The translations under genes and the position numbers were made by a program. From NCBI GenBank assembly GCA_963457665.1, contig OY735225.1, positions 714,001 to 778,000 of the forward strand: a stretch of 64,000 nucleotides of DNA, written 5' to 3'. This DNA is from Thysanoteuthis rhombus (Eukaryota; Mollusca; Cephalopoda; Oegopsida; Thysanoteuthidae). The notes beneath the pieces were generated by a model that did not search any database, was not told where the DNA came from, and saw nothing but the letters and a program-made list of their open reading frames with translations. This document shows positions 11,796-24,224 of the stretch, one piece after another (position 1 is the stretch's first letter; each line of letters begins with the position of its first letter).

Positions 11796-12169
11796 TCAAA
11801 GGGCTAGATCAATTCACCCACAAAAACTATCCGATTCAAAATAATCGATTGGTTTTGTGGACGAATTGAATCAACCCTTGAAATATTAAAATAGTCAAAC
11901 GTTTTTGTTCATTAATCAAAGACTGATAAACTATAATTGAGGCCACCCCATCCATTAGTCGAATCTAGATAGTTACTTACACAAAGGTCTCAGGGGCGCA
12001 CTCCAAACTAGAAAAAGTTGTTAAAACACAAGCGATGGCGCGAATCTCAAGTCTCGCCCAGGGTGAAGGAAACGCTTACGTAAATTTCTGGCGCATAAAA
12101 CTCTTGTGCCAGCCCTGACTACAAAAAATCATTTTCACTTTATGTCAACTGTCTTTCGTGTCAGTTAAT

Positions 12170-12690
12170 TACCGCTACCCACAACAGACCGGTTTAATAG
12201 CTGTAGCTGGATTTAGATTATTCATGTGTTGTGACATTTATATTTATAATTTGTACTTATCCAATGCACACTTAAACCACCCATATCTCTAATCTGTGAT
12301 CGTAGACATACTTTCGAACTCCTTCTTACCAAGAGTGTTGTTAGCTCATTCGGTAGAGCAGAGTCGCGTTAAGACTATCTATATATGCATCTATTTATCC
12401 GGACTTCGCCCAGCCCCAACTGTTCAAAGTAGAAACTTGAAATTTTGCGCAAACACCCCCTCAATGGATAGGGAGAATAGGTTTTATTGGAGGGTTCAAT
12501 TTACAATGAAAGTATATAACAAATTGGGTCCTTAGTCCATGTCCAAGTTTGTATTTTTAATCATGAATTTATGGTTCAAACCATAATGGTGGTATTTTCT
12601 ATTACCTTTACCACCAACATTTTACGATGTAAAAAGTAGCATGTAATGGTAACAGTGACTCGTAACTTCCCTTGGAATACCAGTTTATTG
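12170..12690 (+). repeat. Dispersed repeat family B, copy 1
   Basis: TTACCGCTACCCACAACAGA, CCGGACTTCGCCCAGCCCC, GGAGGGTTCAATTTACAATG, TTTATGGTTCAAACCATAAT and CTTCCCTTGGAATACC recur in order at 46770-47180. The middle resembles family A. Another segment of this copy (12343-12380) looks like a tRNA A-box region (TTAGCTCATTCGGTAGAGCA). Confidence 0.6.
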
Positions 12691-12704
12691 TTATATCAAT
12701 TTCG

Positions 12705-12890
12705 AGGTTGGATCAGTAAGTCTGTAGCCGGACACTTAGTTATTTTTGATCAGAAGTTTCCACTGTATGATGTGCGATCTATATGAATGATATTCACCAG
12801 TGAATCAAGTGCATTGACAAGTAAGGAGATTATGTTGAAAATAAATATTTGTGGTGTAAAATAAATGCTTTTTTTCATCATTAGGCTTAG
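12705..12890 (+). pseudogene. mariner-like transposase 3' remnant
   Basis: AAGTGCATTGACAAGTAAGG then AGATTATGTTGAAAATAA translates as KCIDK*GDYVENK, close to the conserved KCI...GDYVEK end of Tc1/mariner transposases. The 3' flank AAAATAAATGC is shared with 27.4 and 27.9 kb. Confidence 0.5.
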
Positions 12891-13179
12891 ACTTATTTCT
12901 ATACTTATGTGCATTGGGAAAAAAATTCTTCACGCATATCACTATGCCTGAGAAGAGGTTCGAGGTGAGACATGTGAAATAAGTTCATTTATAGCTTTCC
13001 CAACGAAACTGGCATTCTGTGTGAGACAGGCATTTTGATACATTCTCACGCTCACACGCATGAAAGGAAAATTTTCACGCTTTTTATGAAAAGTATTAGA
13101 TTTATTTAGATTTATTCACTGGCGTACCGACTACGGATGTCATCAGAGGGGCGACACCATGATGTTTTGGTAGCACGAA

Positions 13180-13375
13180 AATTCAACATTTAGCGCTAAT
13201 TTTCAGCGATTTTAGCCAGTCTTTACCTATTTTCTAGCCATCTTTAACGAATCTGACCTTTTTCAACTATCAAAATGGCCATTAAAACGTAGTATTTTTT
13301 CAGCACGTTTTGGTTTTCTTGACATTTTTTGAGGTCGATTTAGCGCGATTTTTTTTAGTTGGCGACACTGAAGGT
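13180..13375 (+). repeat. Single unit related to the 155-bp tandem
   Basis: TTAGCGCTAATTTTCAGCG, CTAGCCATCTTTAACGAATC, TTTAGCGCGATTTTTTTTAG, TTGGCGACACTG share layout and words with 2870-3370. Confidence 0.45.
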
Positions 13376-13779
13376 GGCACACCTAGCTACCACCCCGAGT
13401 GACACTGTCCCTAGGAATGCCACTGGATATATTAAATTAGTTTCTTAGATTAAACATGTTTTAAATAGGCATCTACACAGCACTTGATTTCATTAGCTGA
13501 TATTCCCTGAGACGCAATTTTAGCCAATCTTGGTTGCATAATTTTCTGGGGGAGCATGACCCCAGACTCCCTTAGACGCCCCCAAAAGAAAACAACTTTT
13601 CCCAAGAAGGTGGGGGAGTCACATGATTCTCATCCATTCTTCACATTGAAACTTGACAGGTCTATAATTAAGGATGAACTCACAGTAAATAGTTTATTAC
13701 TAGTAAAAGAGCAAATTAACCACAGCATCTCAGGGAACTTTTTGAATGTGCGCAAGTGTGTGGGTATAATACAGACAGA

Positions 13780-14115
13780 AGGAAAAGAGAACGTGTACGT
13801 GTATAAGAGGTATCACAGGAGAGAAAGAGTATATGTGCATATAACAGAGAGAGAGGGAGAGAGAGAGAGAGAGACAGTTTGTGTATTTTAGAGAGAGGGG
13901 TTGAAGAGGGAGACACCAAGAGTGGGAAAGTGTATGTATGAACTAATAATAGAAAAAAAGGAAGAGAGAATATACTTTCGCTTGGAAAAAAGAGGTGAGA
14001 AAAGAGAGAGAGAGAGAGAGAGTATACGGTGGGTGTATATGCGTGTGTCATAGAAAGACAAAAAGGTATAGAATATGTGATATATGAGAGAAAAAGAAAG
14101 AGAGAGAATGGAGGA
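13780..14115 (+). repeat. GA-rich low-complexity tract
   Basis: AGAGAGAGAGAGAGAGA blocks at 13846-13874 and 14003-14022 inside a purine-rich stretch. Confidence 0.85.
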
Positions 14116-14639
14116 AGGGAGAATATATGTCTATGTACGTTTGTCAGTCAGGCGCTTATTCTTTCTCAATCTATCTGAACCATTTTCTGAATTTCTCAAC
14201 CCCCGTCAACCTTCGCCTCCATGGACCAGAATTATTGGTTTATATTTTTGGATGTTCCCTAGGCGGAATGAGAATTAGACATGTCCCGTAAAGTCCTTTC
14301 ATCCTCCTGGGTTCCCAGAGAGCACGTCGTAAAGAGCGGAACGTCAACAGAGGATGACATGAAGGCATGTTCAATCCAAGTGTCACCTGAAGGATTACAT
14401 TTGTTACGGCATAAAATGTCACGTTCTTTCTTTATAGGTCTCTACTTTAGTTGTTGGGTTGGTGGGGGGTTCTTTACAGACGATTTCTCTCAAAATGCCT
14501 TATAAAAGCAAGACTTTTTTGCTAACCTTTACTTTGAGACAAGAAGCGGATGAAGCTCTGGCGTCTTCGAGGTTCTTACATAGTAACTGGGTAAGTTCTT
14601 CAATTTGCAACAATCTTTCATGATATTGAGTGTTCCGAA

Positions 14640-15580
14640 AAGAAATATGAACAATGAAAATATTGAATAACGTTTTATTACATAGAGATTTTAAATGAAA
14701 TTCCAACAGTAGAAACTTGAGATGCGCTAAAACTTTTCCACATAATTTTAGTTCTTACGCTTCTGTCGTGTGACTACCCGAACAATATGAAAAAAAAAAC
14801 TTTAGCTTGGAAGGAACCAGAGCTGGTCTGGAACTCAGTTGTCAGTCTTTCGTTTTTTTCTCAAAATACATCATTCAAACATCTCTGGAGAGGCGTTGGG
14901 GTGTCATTTGATTTCATTTTGATCGATTTCAGCCCAAGCAGACTTCAACGCGTCAAAAAGTTGCTTCATTGATATTTCTTTTCCAAATCGTTCGTACGGT
15001 CACACAACTGAAATGTAAGAACTCAAATTTTGTCTGAAATTCTAGCTGTAGAAACTACAAAATTGCTAAAACATCTAGAAATCAAATTTTGTGGAAAAGT
15101 TCAAGCAAATTTGTAATTTCTACAGACGAAATCTCTAACGGGGCTACGGGGACAATTAGGAAAATCTTGGTTTGAAACTACAATCCAAATTGTTCTTTCT
15201 TTTTCTGTCGACACGCATTCTAATTACACATTTCAACAACTAAAAATGTACTCAGTGTTCCAAAAAAGGACGAACATTGAACAGAAATTTAATAGTTTTA
15301 AGATTTTAAAATTTTAACTGTAGAAACCACAAGTGCTCAAAAACCTTTCCACAAAATTTGAGTTCTTATACTTTAGTTGTGTGGCCACACGAACGGTTTG
15401 GAAAAGCTTAGTTTGAAGCTGAAATTCCAGTGGTTCTTTCTTCCTATTTGTCGAAGACACAGTTGAAAGAAAGTAATACTTCTGCTACTTGACTCAATAT
15501 TACAAACAGTCAGAGAATGTGTCGTTTGTTTTTTTATGTGGTGATCGTATGTGACGTACGAAAGTTAAATCAGAGCAGGT
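14640..15580 (+). repeat. Repeat family D, several diverged units
   Basis: Blocks such as AACTGTAGAAACCACAAGTG, CCACAAAATTTGAGTTCTTA, GGAAAAGCTTAGTTTGAAGC recur within 14.64-14.83, 15.00-15.20 (partly inverted) and 15.23-15.58 kb. The last block matches 26035-26345. Confidence 0.55.
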
Positions 15581-15899
15581 TACAATTCGGGTTTCGAAAA
15601 ATGCCTCCGAGTTGATATTGCCCCACTGGTAAAACAATATTGCTGACAATGGTCTTTTGCAGCCAAGTTTCTGCGAGAGTTTTTTGTCATTAAGATATTA
15701 TTTAACATTGATCTGAATATCACTGTCACTGACTGACAAATCAACATAGACATAATGAGAAAATATTTAAATTTCCAGCCCTCAAGCTCTATTGGTGCAG
15801 CCTGTATACGTGATGCGTACATAGCCATCTGGACCAACTTAGAAACTGAAAAAAACTAAATTGACACTTAGGGCGACAGTTTTAACTGATGGTTCCAAT

Positions 15900-16425
15900 T
15901 AACAAAACAGTCAAGTTTTCTTGTTCGTTAATTAAATCCTAATTAACTTCAATTAATTACTGTCTGAATTTCTGTGATGACGAATTTTCATGACATTGGT
16001 CTATCGAGATAGACATTTGTAGAAGGCATGGGCTTAACGGCCGAATCGTTGTGAACTGAATTACCAAGATGAGGAAATTAGTCAGAATAAATCCATAAAT
16101 ACCATCTGGAGCGGTAATCGTCGTCACTGACAATCTGACAAATCGACATAGCCAACGCCTTACACCATCTCCCACTTCTTCTTTGAATCTGACGTCGCTT
16201 AAGTAATATTTTATCAAAATATCAGAATTCAAGCACACGTCAATTTCATGAATGGAATTCTATGTTACTATGACATTTGCGTTGTGAAAGTGCTTTCAGA
16301 GAAAAGGGCTTTTAAAGGTTGGAGATTTGAACAGAATGGGCCTCTAAAAGAAGGGGCTTTTATAGGCTTTACAGATCGAAGTAGAATAACTATGGTCTGA
16401 CTTTCTGGATTGCTTTTACCCCCAA
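15900..16425 (-). repeat. Dispersed repeat family C, copy 2 (inverted to copy 1)
   Basis: Carries the same landmarks as 10680-11325 in reverse order and strand (TAATTACTGTCTGAATTTCT, GGGCTTAACGGCCGAATCGT, CTTTTAAAGG). The adjacent 15780-15900 is the start of family A in the same orientation. A short third copy in plus orientation lies at 20045-20170 (CTTAAGCGACATTAGAGAAT). Confidence 0.7.
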
Positions 16426-16737
16426 GGTCGTTAGGAGAAAAAATGATTATGAAATTTCGTTCAAGATTTTTATATCTACTCATTTTTACGTGTAAAAAAA
16501 TTATATTTTACATTGCACAAATTTTCCAATCGAAAGATGAACCTTTTTATAATGTTTCCGTCAAATTTCTCTAGTAAACCACTGTCGCTCACTGCAAAAA
16601 TGCATAAATCTTTTGACGTAGAAGAGTGATGGTGGAACCATGACACGCGTTTCCGCAATGACACAGTGTGTGTTATTAAGTGACACGAGATTAACTTCGA
16701 AAAAAATCTTCCTGTAATATTTTTGAGTGCTTCTAAA

Positions 16738-17045
16738 TCAGTAATTTATATCATCATCTTCTTTTTCTCCAAGTGCCATGTCCCTCCAGTGTGCAATCAT
16801 GGCTCTCCACAGCTTCCTTCTGTTGTCTTCAGAAATCCTTTCTGTTCCCTCTTTCTCTTTCTAGTTCTCTTTCCGTCACCGATTCTTTCAAAGTTTGTTA
16901 CCTGCTGCCTTCCACATTGACTTGATCTTCTGACATTCCATGTGCCAATTTGTGATCCTATCCATGTTGCGTATAGTCGCTGGATGGCAGTCAGGGGACA
17001 CCTGCCACACGTGGTCGTCCTTAACGGACGAGGAGCCAGTTGCAA
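16738..17045 (-). pseudogene. Probable non-LTR retrotransposon 3' remnant
   Basis: On minus, one frame contains IGTWNVRRSSQCGRQQ, which resembles the start of a LINE endonuclease domain. Another frame ends EDNRRKLWRAMIAHWRDMA, then an acidic run and TGA at 16738, which resembles a LINE ORF2 C-terminus. Both cannot be native to one intact reading frame, so this is a rearranged or decayed element, or one of the two resemblances is chance. The C-terminal match is the stronger. Confidence 0.4.
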
Positions 17046-17049
17046 AGGA

Positions 17050-17780
17050 ACTGATCCCTTACAAGTCCTTGTCTAAAATCTCTATATTGTGCATGGCCAG
17101 GATTGTTCTTGGATAGCAGAGTATTATCTCGACTTTTTCCCCCCATCAAGACACTATCTCTGGTTGGTTCTATTTACCCGAACCCCGGCGAGAACAGGAT
17201 ATGGCACAAGGCCAGTATAACGTGTAGGGTAGGAACTCCCTCAGAAAATCGTTTTTAGTCCTCATAACAATTATTACGAGGTCACAAGAGGTCAACGGAC
17301 GAACTCTTATCCCTCTGATCCTGACTACACAGTGCAATGCCAAGTGCAGAGAACGTCTAATTAGCAGACCGTTGACATGTAATTTATCCACCTTTTGGCA
17401 GGACTTTTTTTTTATATTCCTGCTGGAACTACCTTCCTCATCCACATCGAAGAGGGGTGAGGGAGTCGGTCTTGTTGCCGACTATCCCACAATGGAACAA
17501 GTAATACTGGTTCACATGGTACCAGTAGCAGGCGAACTCCTTATATCAGCATGACTGAATGTTTTCCCTATACAAATTCCATTTCTAGATGAAAGACTTC
17601 GACGAGTAGCTTTCCAGCAGAACCTCGTACCAAAATAGTCGTTTATACTTGCAGGTGTAGTTAGGCCCAAACTGGTAATAGCCCAAGGCCATACGGGAAA
17701 TGTAGGCCCCATTTCAAACTGCACAACAAGTACTTTTGCATCACCATCATCATTCTCCCAGCGTCTGTCGTTGGATACAG
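17050..17780. other. Unassigned stretch between LINE remnants
   Basis: No protein motif recognised. Higher GC than the flanks, and it lies between two minus-strand LINE pieces, so it may be part of an element. Confidence 0.35.
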
Positions 17781-17784
17781 ACCC

Positions 17785-18052
17785 TCAGCAAGATTCACCA
17801 GATCTCTCTATCATGGGCGCCGCGGAACCAATATTTCTGAACTTATCTAGTCCGTCGTGCCATCTCATTTTTTGTTGACCACAGTTTCTTATTTAATTTC
17901 TGAGGATCCACATTGTGAGTCGTGATGTCTATCAGTTGTTTGATATTCTTGCAATGTGACCAGCCCATTGCCATTCGAATTTTCTAACAGTTTCTATGAT
18001 ATCTCTGGCCTCTGTTTGCTCCCTTATATACTGTGCTGTTTCTTGGTACTTG
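17785..18052 (-). pseudogene. LINE ORF2 C-terminal remnant, same family as 55.5 kb
   Basis: Read on minus, it gives a segment similar to the 55469-55740 remnant: TATATAAGG start, then a match to EARDIIETVRKFEWQWAGHIA, an in-frame stop soon after, and further on a match to HDRE.W. Many bases agree with the 55.5-kb copy. It is more decayed, with several stops and indels. No long AT tail is retained. Confidence 0.65.
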
Positions 18053-18944
18053 AATTAGGTTTTAAATATTTACTAAATTTAGCTTAGTGTGGTACAAAGT
18101 CAAGCAGGGAAGAAGAGGTAGAGTTAGGAAGACTACATAGCTGCAATCGCCCAAGTGGGGCAGAATTTCGAATACTAAATGTCGTAAAAAAATGACGACT
18201 GTTTTATTAATTATAGATTATTAATCATAGATAGCTCAACTTTTCGACGAACAAAATGATTTCTTTCAAAATGTATTGTCTGTTTCCTTTCCACCTTTTA
18301 CATTGAATGGATAGGGGATTGCCTTGCTGCTGGTTGAGTGGCGGGATGTGCAGTGGCTACTGGCTGGAGAGGGAGAAGAAAGGAAGTAGACCGTGGGGAA
18401 ATTCATCTTGAAATGTCATACTCCCATTCCCCCGTGACAGATAGACCAACCAACCTACACACACGGTGTATTATATGAGTTAGATGCTTACAAAATAAAG
18501 TGTGACATGATTCTGCCGAAATGAACATAATTCCTATGAGGCTATCTTCCTGTTTAAACAAGCCTTGTAGTGATTTCTTTTGTTAGATGTAGATGTTGAT
18601 TTGCCCGAAAGAAACCACTTTAGAATGAGGTAAATCGTTATCAAGCAAAACTGGCTGCTTTAGGGTCAGACTCCAATCTGAATACAACTATTTCAGCCAC
18701 TGAGCCAAATTAGAAAAAAAGTTTCCCTTACTCATTTATGGGAGCGTGTGTGCGCGAATTTTCAAGTTTCTACGATGGGCAATTGGGGCTTAAAGGAGTA
18801 GAGAAAGAAGAAAAAGAATTATAGTGAAGATCTTAAAAGGAAGGAAAAAGTAATAAATTCCAATTAGAAGAATATGTTTAGCGACACCAGATAATTAAAT
18901 CTAGCATTCATAGCTTTCCATTTTCATTTCATTTTTATTTTCAT

Positions 18945-18963
18945 TTCTCTCTTTCTTTTTCTT

Positions 18964-18998
<35 letters not shown>

Positions 18999-19035
18999 CT
19001 TTTGCTTTCTTTCTTCCCCTCTCTTTCCCTCTTCT
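18945..19035 (+). repeat. TC-rich microsatellite
   Basis: CTTTCTCTCTCTCTCTCTCT and similar pyrimidine runs. Confidence 0.85.
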
Positions 19036-19669
19036 TTTTGTTGAATGATGACGTAGGAATAGAATCTGTCTCTCTCTTTTCCCTTCTATCTCTATTCATC
19101 ATTTTAAACTTTAACCCCTTTTAATCTCAATCGGAAATGAGAACTCATCGTTGTTGTTAGGTTAGAAAAATAAAGTCAACTCAGTAGAAGTTTGATTAAA
19201 ACAAGTTCCGTTTGGGTGGGTTTGAATAATTATCTTTAGTTTGGATAATCTCCATTTGGTGATGAACAAATTGCGTTGCCTTATTTCATGGCTGTTCAAT
19301 CATCAATTTGTGCTGAGTGTTTTGTTCCTGGAGATCAGTCTTCCGGGAAAACCACACAATTGTGTTAAAAGGCGTAGATTCGGTGGACGTACCTTGACGA
19401 CTGGGACAATATGCCGATGGGATTCGTCATTTTTGTCACTACCCACGAAAAAATGAATCTGGGTTCCCACAGTGAAAAAAGCCTCCTATCGTATTTAATC
19501 AGGAAGATGAATAAATAACACTTTTGACGGACAACGTTACTTAATTTTTTTAGATAAATTTTAGAAATGAATATTGTTAAATATTCAACAGTTAAAATAT
19601 TCCATGGAAGTAAAATAAATGCATGTATGGACAGTCGTGAAAAAGGCTGAGAAGAAAATCTAGAAATCT

Positions 19670-19830
19670 ACTCTAATAATGAACAGTATTATTCTCTTAG
19701 TTTGCTGAGCGTCACACTCGACTTTTGCGCTGGTGGAGGGATAAAATTTTGTGGGAGAAATACTTCCTACCCAACGTTTCAAACTCTGTATCATTCCTGA
19801 TAAACGAATTTAGTATTTTTTCTAAAAGAA
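19670..19830 (+). repeat. SINE family E, body-only copy
   Basis: TAATAATGAACAGTATTATT, TTTGCTGAGCGTCACAC, AATACTTCCTACCCAACGTT, AAACGAATTTAGTATTTTTT match the reverse complement of 5270-5405. No head is present. Confidence 0.6.
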
Positions 19831-20044
19831 AACAAACCTGAAAATCAGACCTTTGATGCGTTGTGTAAACACGAGTTCTCTCCCTTTCACTTTATAACCG
19901 TAATGGCTCTATTAAAAATGAAAACAACGTGTCATGGAAATCAGATTTCATTTTTAAAGACCAACTTACGAATTGGAATAAACCTACCAGTGAAACTGGC
20001 TTTAAGCCATTTAGAATACAAGAGTTCAGTATGAACCTTAGGCA

Positions 20045-20170
20045 ACGACTGATACTTAAGCGACATTAGAGAATGAGCGGGAAGGAGTGCTTTGTGGAGA
20101 TGGTGTGCTATGTCGATCTGTCAGATTGTCTGTCAGTCAGTGATAGCTATCACTGCAATAGATGTATGCA
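20045..20170 (+). repeat. Family C, short partial copy
   Basis: CTTAAGCGACATTAGAGAAT, GGAGATGGTGTGCTATGTCG and a run of CAGTCAG-like sequence match 10888-10998. Confidence 0.55.
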
Positions 20171-20269
20171 TCTGGGAAAAAAACACCTCATTCTAGATGT
20201 ATTTGTGATTTTTTTTCCCACTGGGATTAGATCATATAGGGGAGAAACAGGTCAGGACAGACGTCATAT

Positions 20270-20520
20270 CACAATGATCAGTAAATTAATCGTGCTAGCC
20301 GTTGTTAGTGGGTTCGATCCTTATCAGATTTCCCTGTAGAGATGATCTGATACCAATTCATGTTGTTACTATATTTATGTAATGAACAGTGTGATTTTCT
20401 TGGTTTACTGTCCGTGACATTTGACACTCACGCTCAGGGTTAAAAGGTACCCACTCCCTTCATTTGAAACTATAGACTCTTCTGCTGAAACAAATTTGCT
20501 CTTATTTTTTCTGTGAAAAT
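20270..20520 (+). repeat. SINE family E, apparently complete copy
   Basis: The head has CTAGCCGTTGTTAGTGGGTT followed by CGATCCTTATCAGATTTCCC (B box GGGTTCGATCC), then GATGATCTGATACC, then the body AATGAACAGTGTGATTTTCT and GGTACCCACTCCCTTCATTT. The same order, in reverse, occurs in 4646-5400. Confidence 0.6.
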
Positions 20521-20639
20521 TGTTTCATAGAAATTCAAATGTATCCGTTCTTCCATGGGTATCAACTAGTGGTTCAATATTTATTTAAAAAAATAAAAAA
20601 GGACGTTTATTAACGAGTAACTTTCCCAGTGGAAAAAAA

Positions 20640-20890
20640 TTAGCTCCAGTGTACCCCTTGCTGATTATGTCTCTAGCCCCAGCCTTTGCAGCCGGCTACT
20701 TTTCTCTCTTTCCTTTTCCCTAAGATCGTTATCATTTCGCCGACCTCCCGGCCGATCGGATCGGCCGATCCGATCAGCCGGGAGGTCGGCGAAATGATAA
20801 CGATCATAGGGAAAAGGGAAGCGAGAGGAAAAGTGGCCGGCCGCAAAGGCTGGGGCTAGAAGCGTAACCAGCAAGGGGTACTGGAGCTAA
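20640..20890. repeat. 251-bp near-perfect palindrome
   Basis: The two halves, 20640-20764 and 20765-20890, are inverted copies of about 125 bp with few mismatches and no loop. The centre, GATCGGATCGGCCGATCCGAT (20754-20774), is part of an exact palindrome. The arms are GC-rich against an AT-rich background. Sequence just after the right half (20891-21015) and the right half itself recur, without the left half, at 45665-45900, so the palindrome is an inverted duplication of part of a dispersed repeat. It would extrude or fold very stably. Confidence 0.9.
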
Positions 20891-21749
20891 TGAGCATTGG
20901 ATCATGTGCGTCCAGGGTTTTTATAGGAGTTGGAGGAGGAAGTGACGTTTTCTATACTAAGCTAAAAGAAGGGTTTCGTATTCAATTCCTAATTAAAAGA
21001 ATAGGAGCGCTACAGTTTAATCAAGAGAGCAAAAAGAAGAATCAAAACAGCAATTATAGCTCGTAATGAATCATGACTCATAACCAATGGTACTACTAAG
21101 TATTTTCAGTAAACCTAATGAATCGGGCTCCTCACTCTTTTATGCCGTAACTGTTTCATCAATATTGATTCCCTGGCCGTTGATCAGTCCATTTGATAAA
21201 ATGGAAGACGATTCATTAAGTAGCAATTTTCCTAAAACCCTTTGTGTGAAACCACGTTAACATTTGATATTAATGACTTTCCTAAGTGAAATTCGCATAC
21301 ATTACATAAGTCTTATGTCCAAAGTGAACTTATATCTTGTTCTCATAACTTTGGGGTGGATCGTATTGGGAAACCTGTCGAAGCGTCATATACATAATTC
21401 TGAAGCGTTCACCGAAACATGTTCTGGTAGAGATGACTGGTAAATTATGTAATCAAGTATCTGTGGACGTACTGAAATCTTATATGGAAATAGGCGTAAC
21501 TGAAATAATAGAAAGAATAGAAATTTAAAAGGGGCCTTCGGTGAGTATGACTAATTTTGATTGACATTCCAGATCAGTAGCAAAAAAATGTTAGCGCCAT
21601 CTTTTATAAGGTCTGTTTGTAAGTGATGAACAGGAAAGCGGATCAAACTTTAAAGCCAAGATTTCTCTCCACTTAGTATTAAGTACTCAACTAGTACTGA
21701 GATTTTATTCATATTCACTTGCCTTGCTTGGTTGATAATCAACCAAAAT

Positions 21750-21835
21750 TATGGGGCACCAGCGAGGATCGAACTCACTTTACGGTGGTCTGCAAGACTT
21801 GTGCACTTCCATTACCCGACTGCGAAATGAGGAAG
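21750..21835 (-). repeat. tRNA-derived SINE head
   Basis: On minus: GCAGTCGGGTAATGGAAGTG, then GTGAGTTCGATCCTCGCTGG (B box). No complete cloverleaf, so a SINE or pseudogene and not a tRNA gene. Confidence 0.45.
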
Positions 21836-22384
21836 GGTCAGTGGCGGGCCTATGGTTGTTGTCACCCGAGACAGTAACTCATGGTGTCACACCCTCATCC
21901 AGAACTTACTCTCTTCCCAGGATATCTAGAATTTTGGTGATATTTTGTACTAATACAAAACATTATCCAGCATGATTCTTCCCTATCTTGGAATGAGGTT
22001 GCATTTACTAACAATTCTATTCATCAGTAGTTTTTCATTTTTTTAGTTCTGACTGTGAAATGATATGAAAATAAATATTGGCGCCATGAAAATGTTTCCA
22101 TTTGGTATCTTTGAAAAAACAAACTATCCACTAAGCTAGAAAGTGCACCGAGAGCGGGTATGTAGGGCTACTCAAACTTAGTTGAATGAGAATTTCGAAA
22201 AGCAGGCTTCAGGAGTTCCCATCTAAAAGTGAAACTGAAAATATCAGAAGAAATGAAATATCTGACTCATTCATGAATGCATCATCAATCACACGTACCT
22301 CTGCCTAAGTCTTTGTCAGGGGAAATAACTGTGCATGAATCTGCTTCTTTCGTAACTCATTGTCCACCCTTCCATGAAATTTAA

Positions 22385-22905
22385 TTGAGAACTTTGGGAG
22401 ATATCGTGAGGACAGACATGGGATTTAGGTGATATGTGGAATGGACCCATAGCTATGGCATAGGGTACATAATGGGGCGTAGACCTCCAATAAAGTTCAC
22501 TTACTTTTTTCTTGGGCTATTTTCCACTCTTTCACAAAATACCATTTTGATTCATTGGAAACTTTTGGAGATATCATATTGACAGTCATGAAATTTTCGG
22601 GATATGTGGTGTTGACATATAACTATAACAGAAGGGATATAATTTTGCATGGATCCCCTGCAACATCTAATCCTTCTACAGATTCCCTTCGTGATTCATA
22701 GAGAACTTTCGGAGATATCGTGGGGATAGTCATGAACTTTAGGTGAAATGATGTGGTGCAGAATTATAACTATGAAGTAGAGGAGGTAATTCTACCCGGA
22801 ATTCAATCACGTCTGTTGGGGTCCATTGGACATCCACATCCTTCAACATTATATTGTAATTGACCAAGAATTTTGGTGATATAGTGTGGATTGTCATGAG
22901 TATAT
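22385..22905 (+). repeat. Diverged tandem repeat, about 145-170 bp period, four units
   Basis: Units are marked by TTGGGAGATATCGTGAGGAC (22394), TTGGAGATATCATATTGACA (22564), TCGGAGATATCGTGGGGATA (22709) and TTGGTGATATAGTGTGGATT (22874). Each has GTCATGA or ACATGGG just after and a TATAACTAT-like stretch later. Identity between units is low, so the array is old. Confidence 0.6.
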
Positions 22906-24224
22906 AAAACCCTGCCTTGGCCTGCCAAAGAAAATCAAACTTATGCTAAAATATCAATACAGCTAATCTAATATCATTATCATTGTTACAAAGTGCTTGA
23001 GTGAGTGAGTGAGTGGGAAGGCCAAGTTTTCATAATTTGAGAAGTTGTGCTACACTGAAGTCACCCACAATCAAAATATTTACGTCTTTACCCCAGAATT
23101 CTTTGCCGGCTGTTAGGGTCAGATTAACTTACTACGACAAGTATATACACAAGCACTCGCTGAGAGAGGGGAGGGTAAAATTAACGGAGAGATAAAAAAA
23201 AAATTATTTGAATAGTGGACCTGACGAGGGGGTGAACGTGAGAGAATGTTGTTCGTGAGGATTTGTTGAATTAAGAAATACAAAAGGCCCAGCGCTAGCC
23301 AACAATACAAGCCTAGCTCTGTTAAATCGGAAAGGTAAGAAGAAAAATGATTATCTATTGGTTGAACATAATGAAGTTAATTACTTAAAACTTGATTAAG
23401 TTAATCACTCCAAAGTTAATTGAGTTAATTTTCTCCCTGACATGCAACTTAAAACTATTACGATGTCAACTTTTTTTTTCCTTTTTTTCTTCACTTGACT
23501 TTTAAAGTTTAATTTATTTCTTGGAAGGTGTTCATAGCAGCAGAAATGCAGTTTTCTATCTCTACTTTTAAACAAACCAGTTAATTATGCCAGCACAATT
23601 AATTTTGACAAAAAAAGATTAATCATTGTCTTTTCAAGAAAACAGTAACAAAATGCATCCATGGATTTTATTATTCTAATTTCAATTTTTGGTAATTTGT
23701 ATCCACATTTCAAATAAATGCTGTTTTGAGTGAATAACAATTGTTTTGTTCGTGATATCGTGTGTGAATGTCATCATTTTTCAGTGTTTTATTTATCTAG
23801 ATTTATTTTTTTACGTCTTTACAAATCTCTGTGTATCAAATGAAGTTAATTCAACTCATTTATGCCTTGGGCCAGTTTTTCAACGGTTTTTGGTATGGGG
23901 TAAAATTGAAAGCACATGGTATTGCAAATTTATTTATAAATAAAAAAAACAAACAAACTTGAAGCATGATGTTTCGAGAATCGGTGTTCATGTGTAATTT
24001 GTTCAGCTTTCTTTCATAAATATATTTTCTGTGGGATATTTTTTAAGACTTTATGAAGGTTCATAGGCTTATATGGGTCATATCGGAGTGATTATTTCTC
24101 ATGAGGTCAGAATGGGAAAAACTACATATTCAGTTTTTTATAGGAGCTGAGAACACGGGAGCGTGTAAACAGTTCCTGTCTATAGTCTGGTGATCCTAAG
24201 AGTCAGTGCCCCCTCTAAGTACCC

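Noticed and set aside
12340..12380. Possible tRNA gene start (TTAGCTCATTCGGTAGAGCA)
   Set aside because: No anticodon arm, T arm or acceptor stem follows; it lies inside repeat family B.
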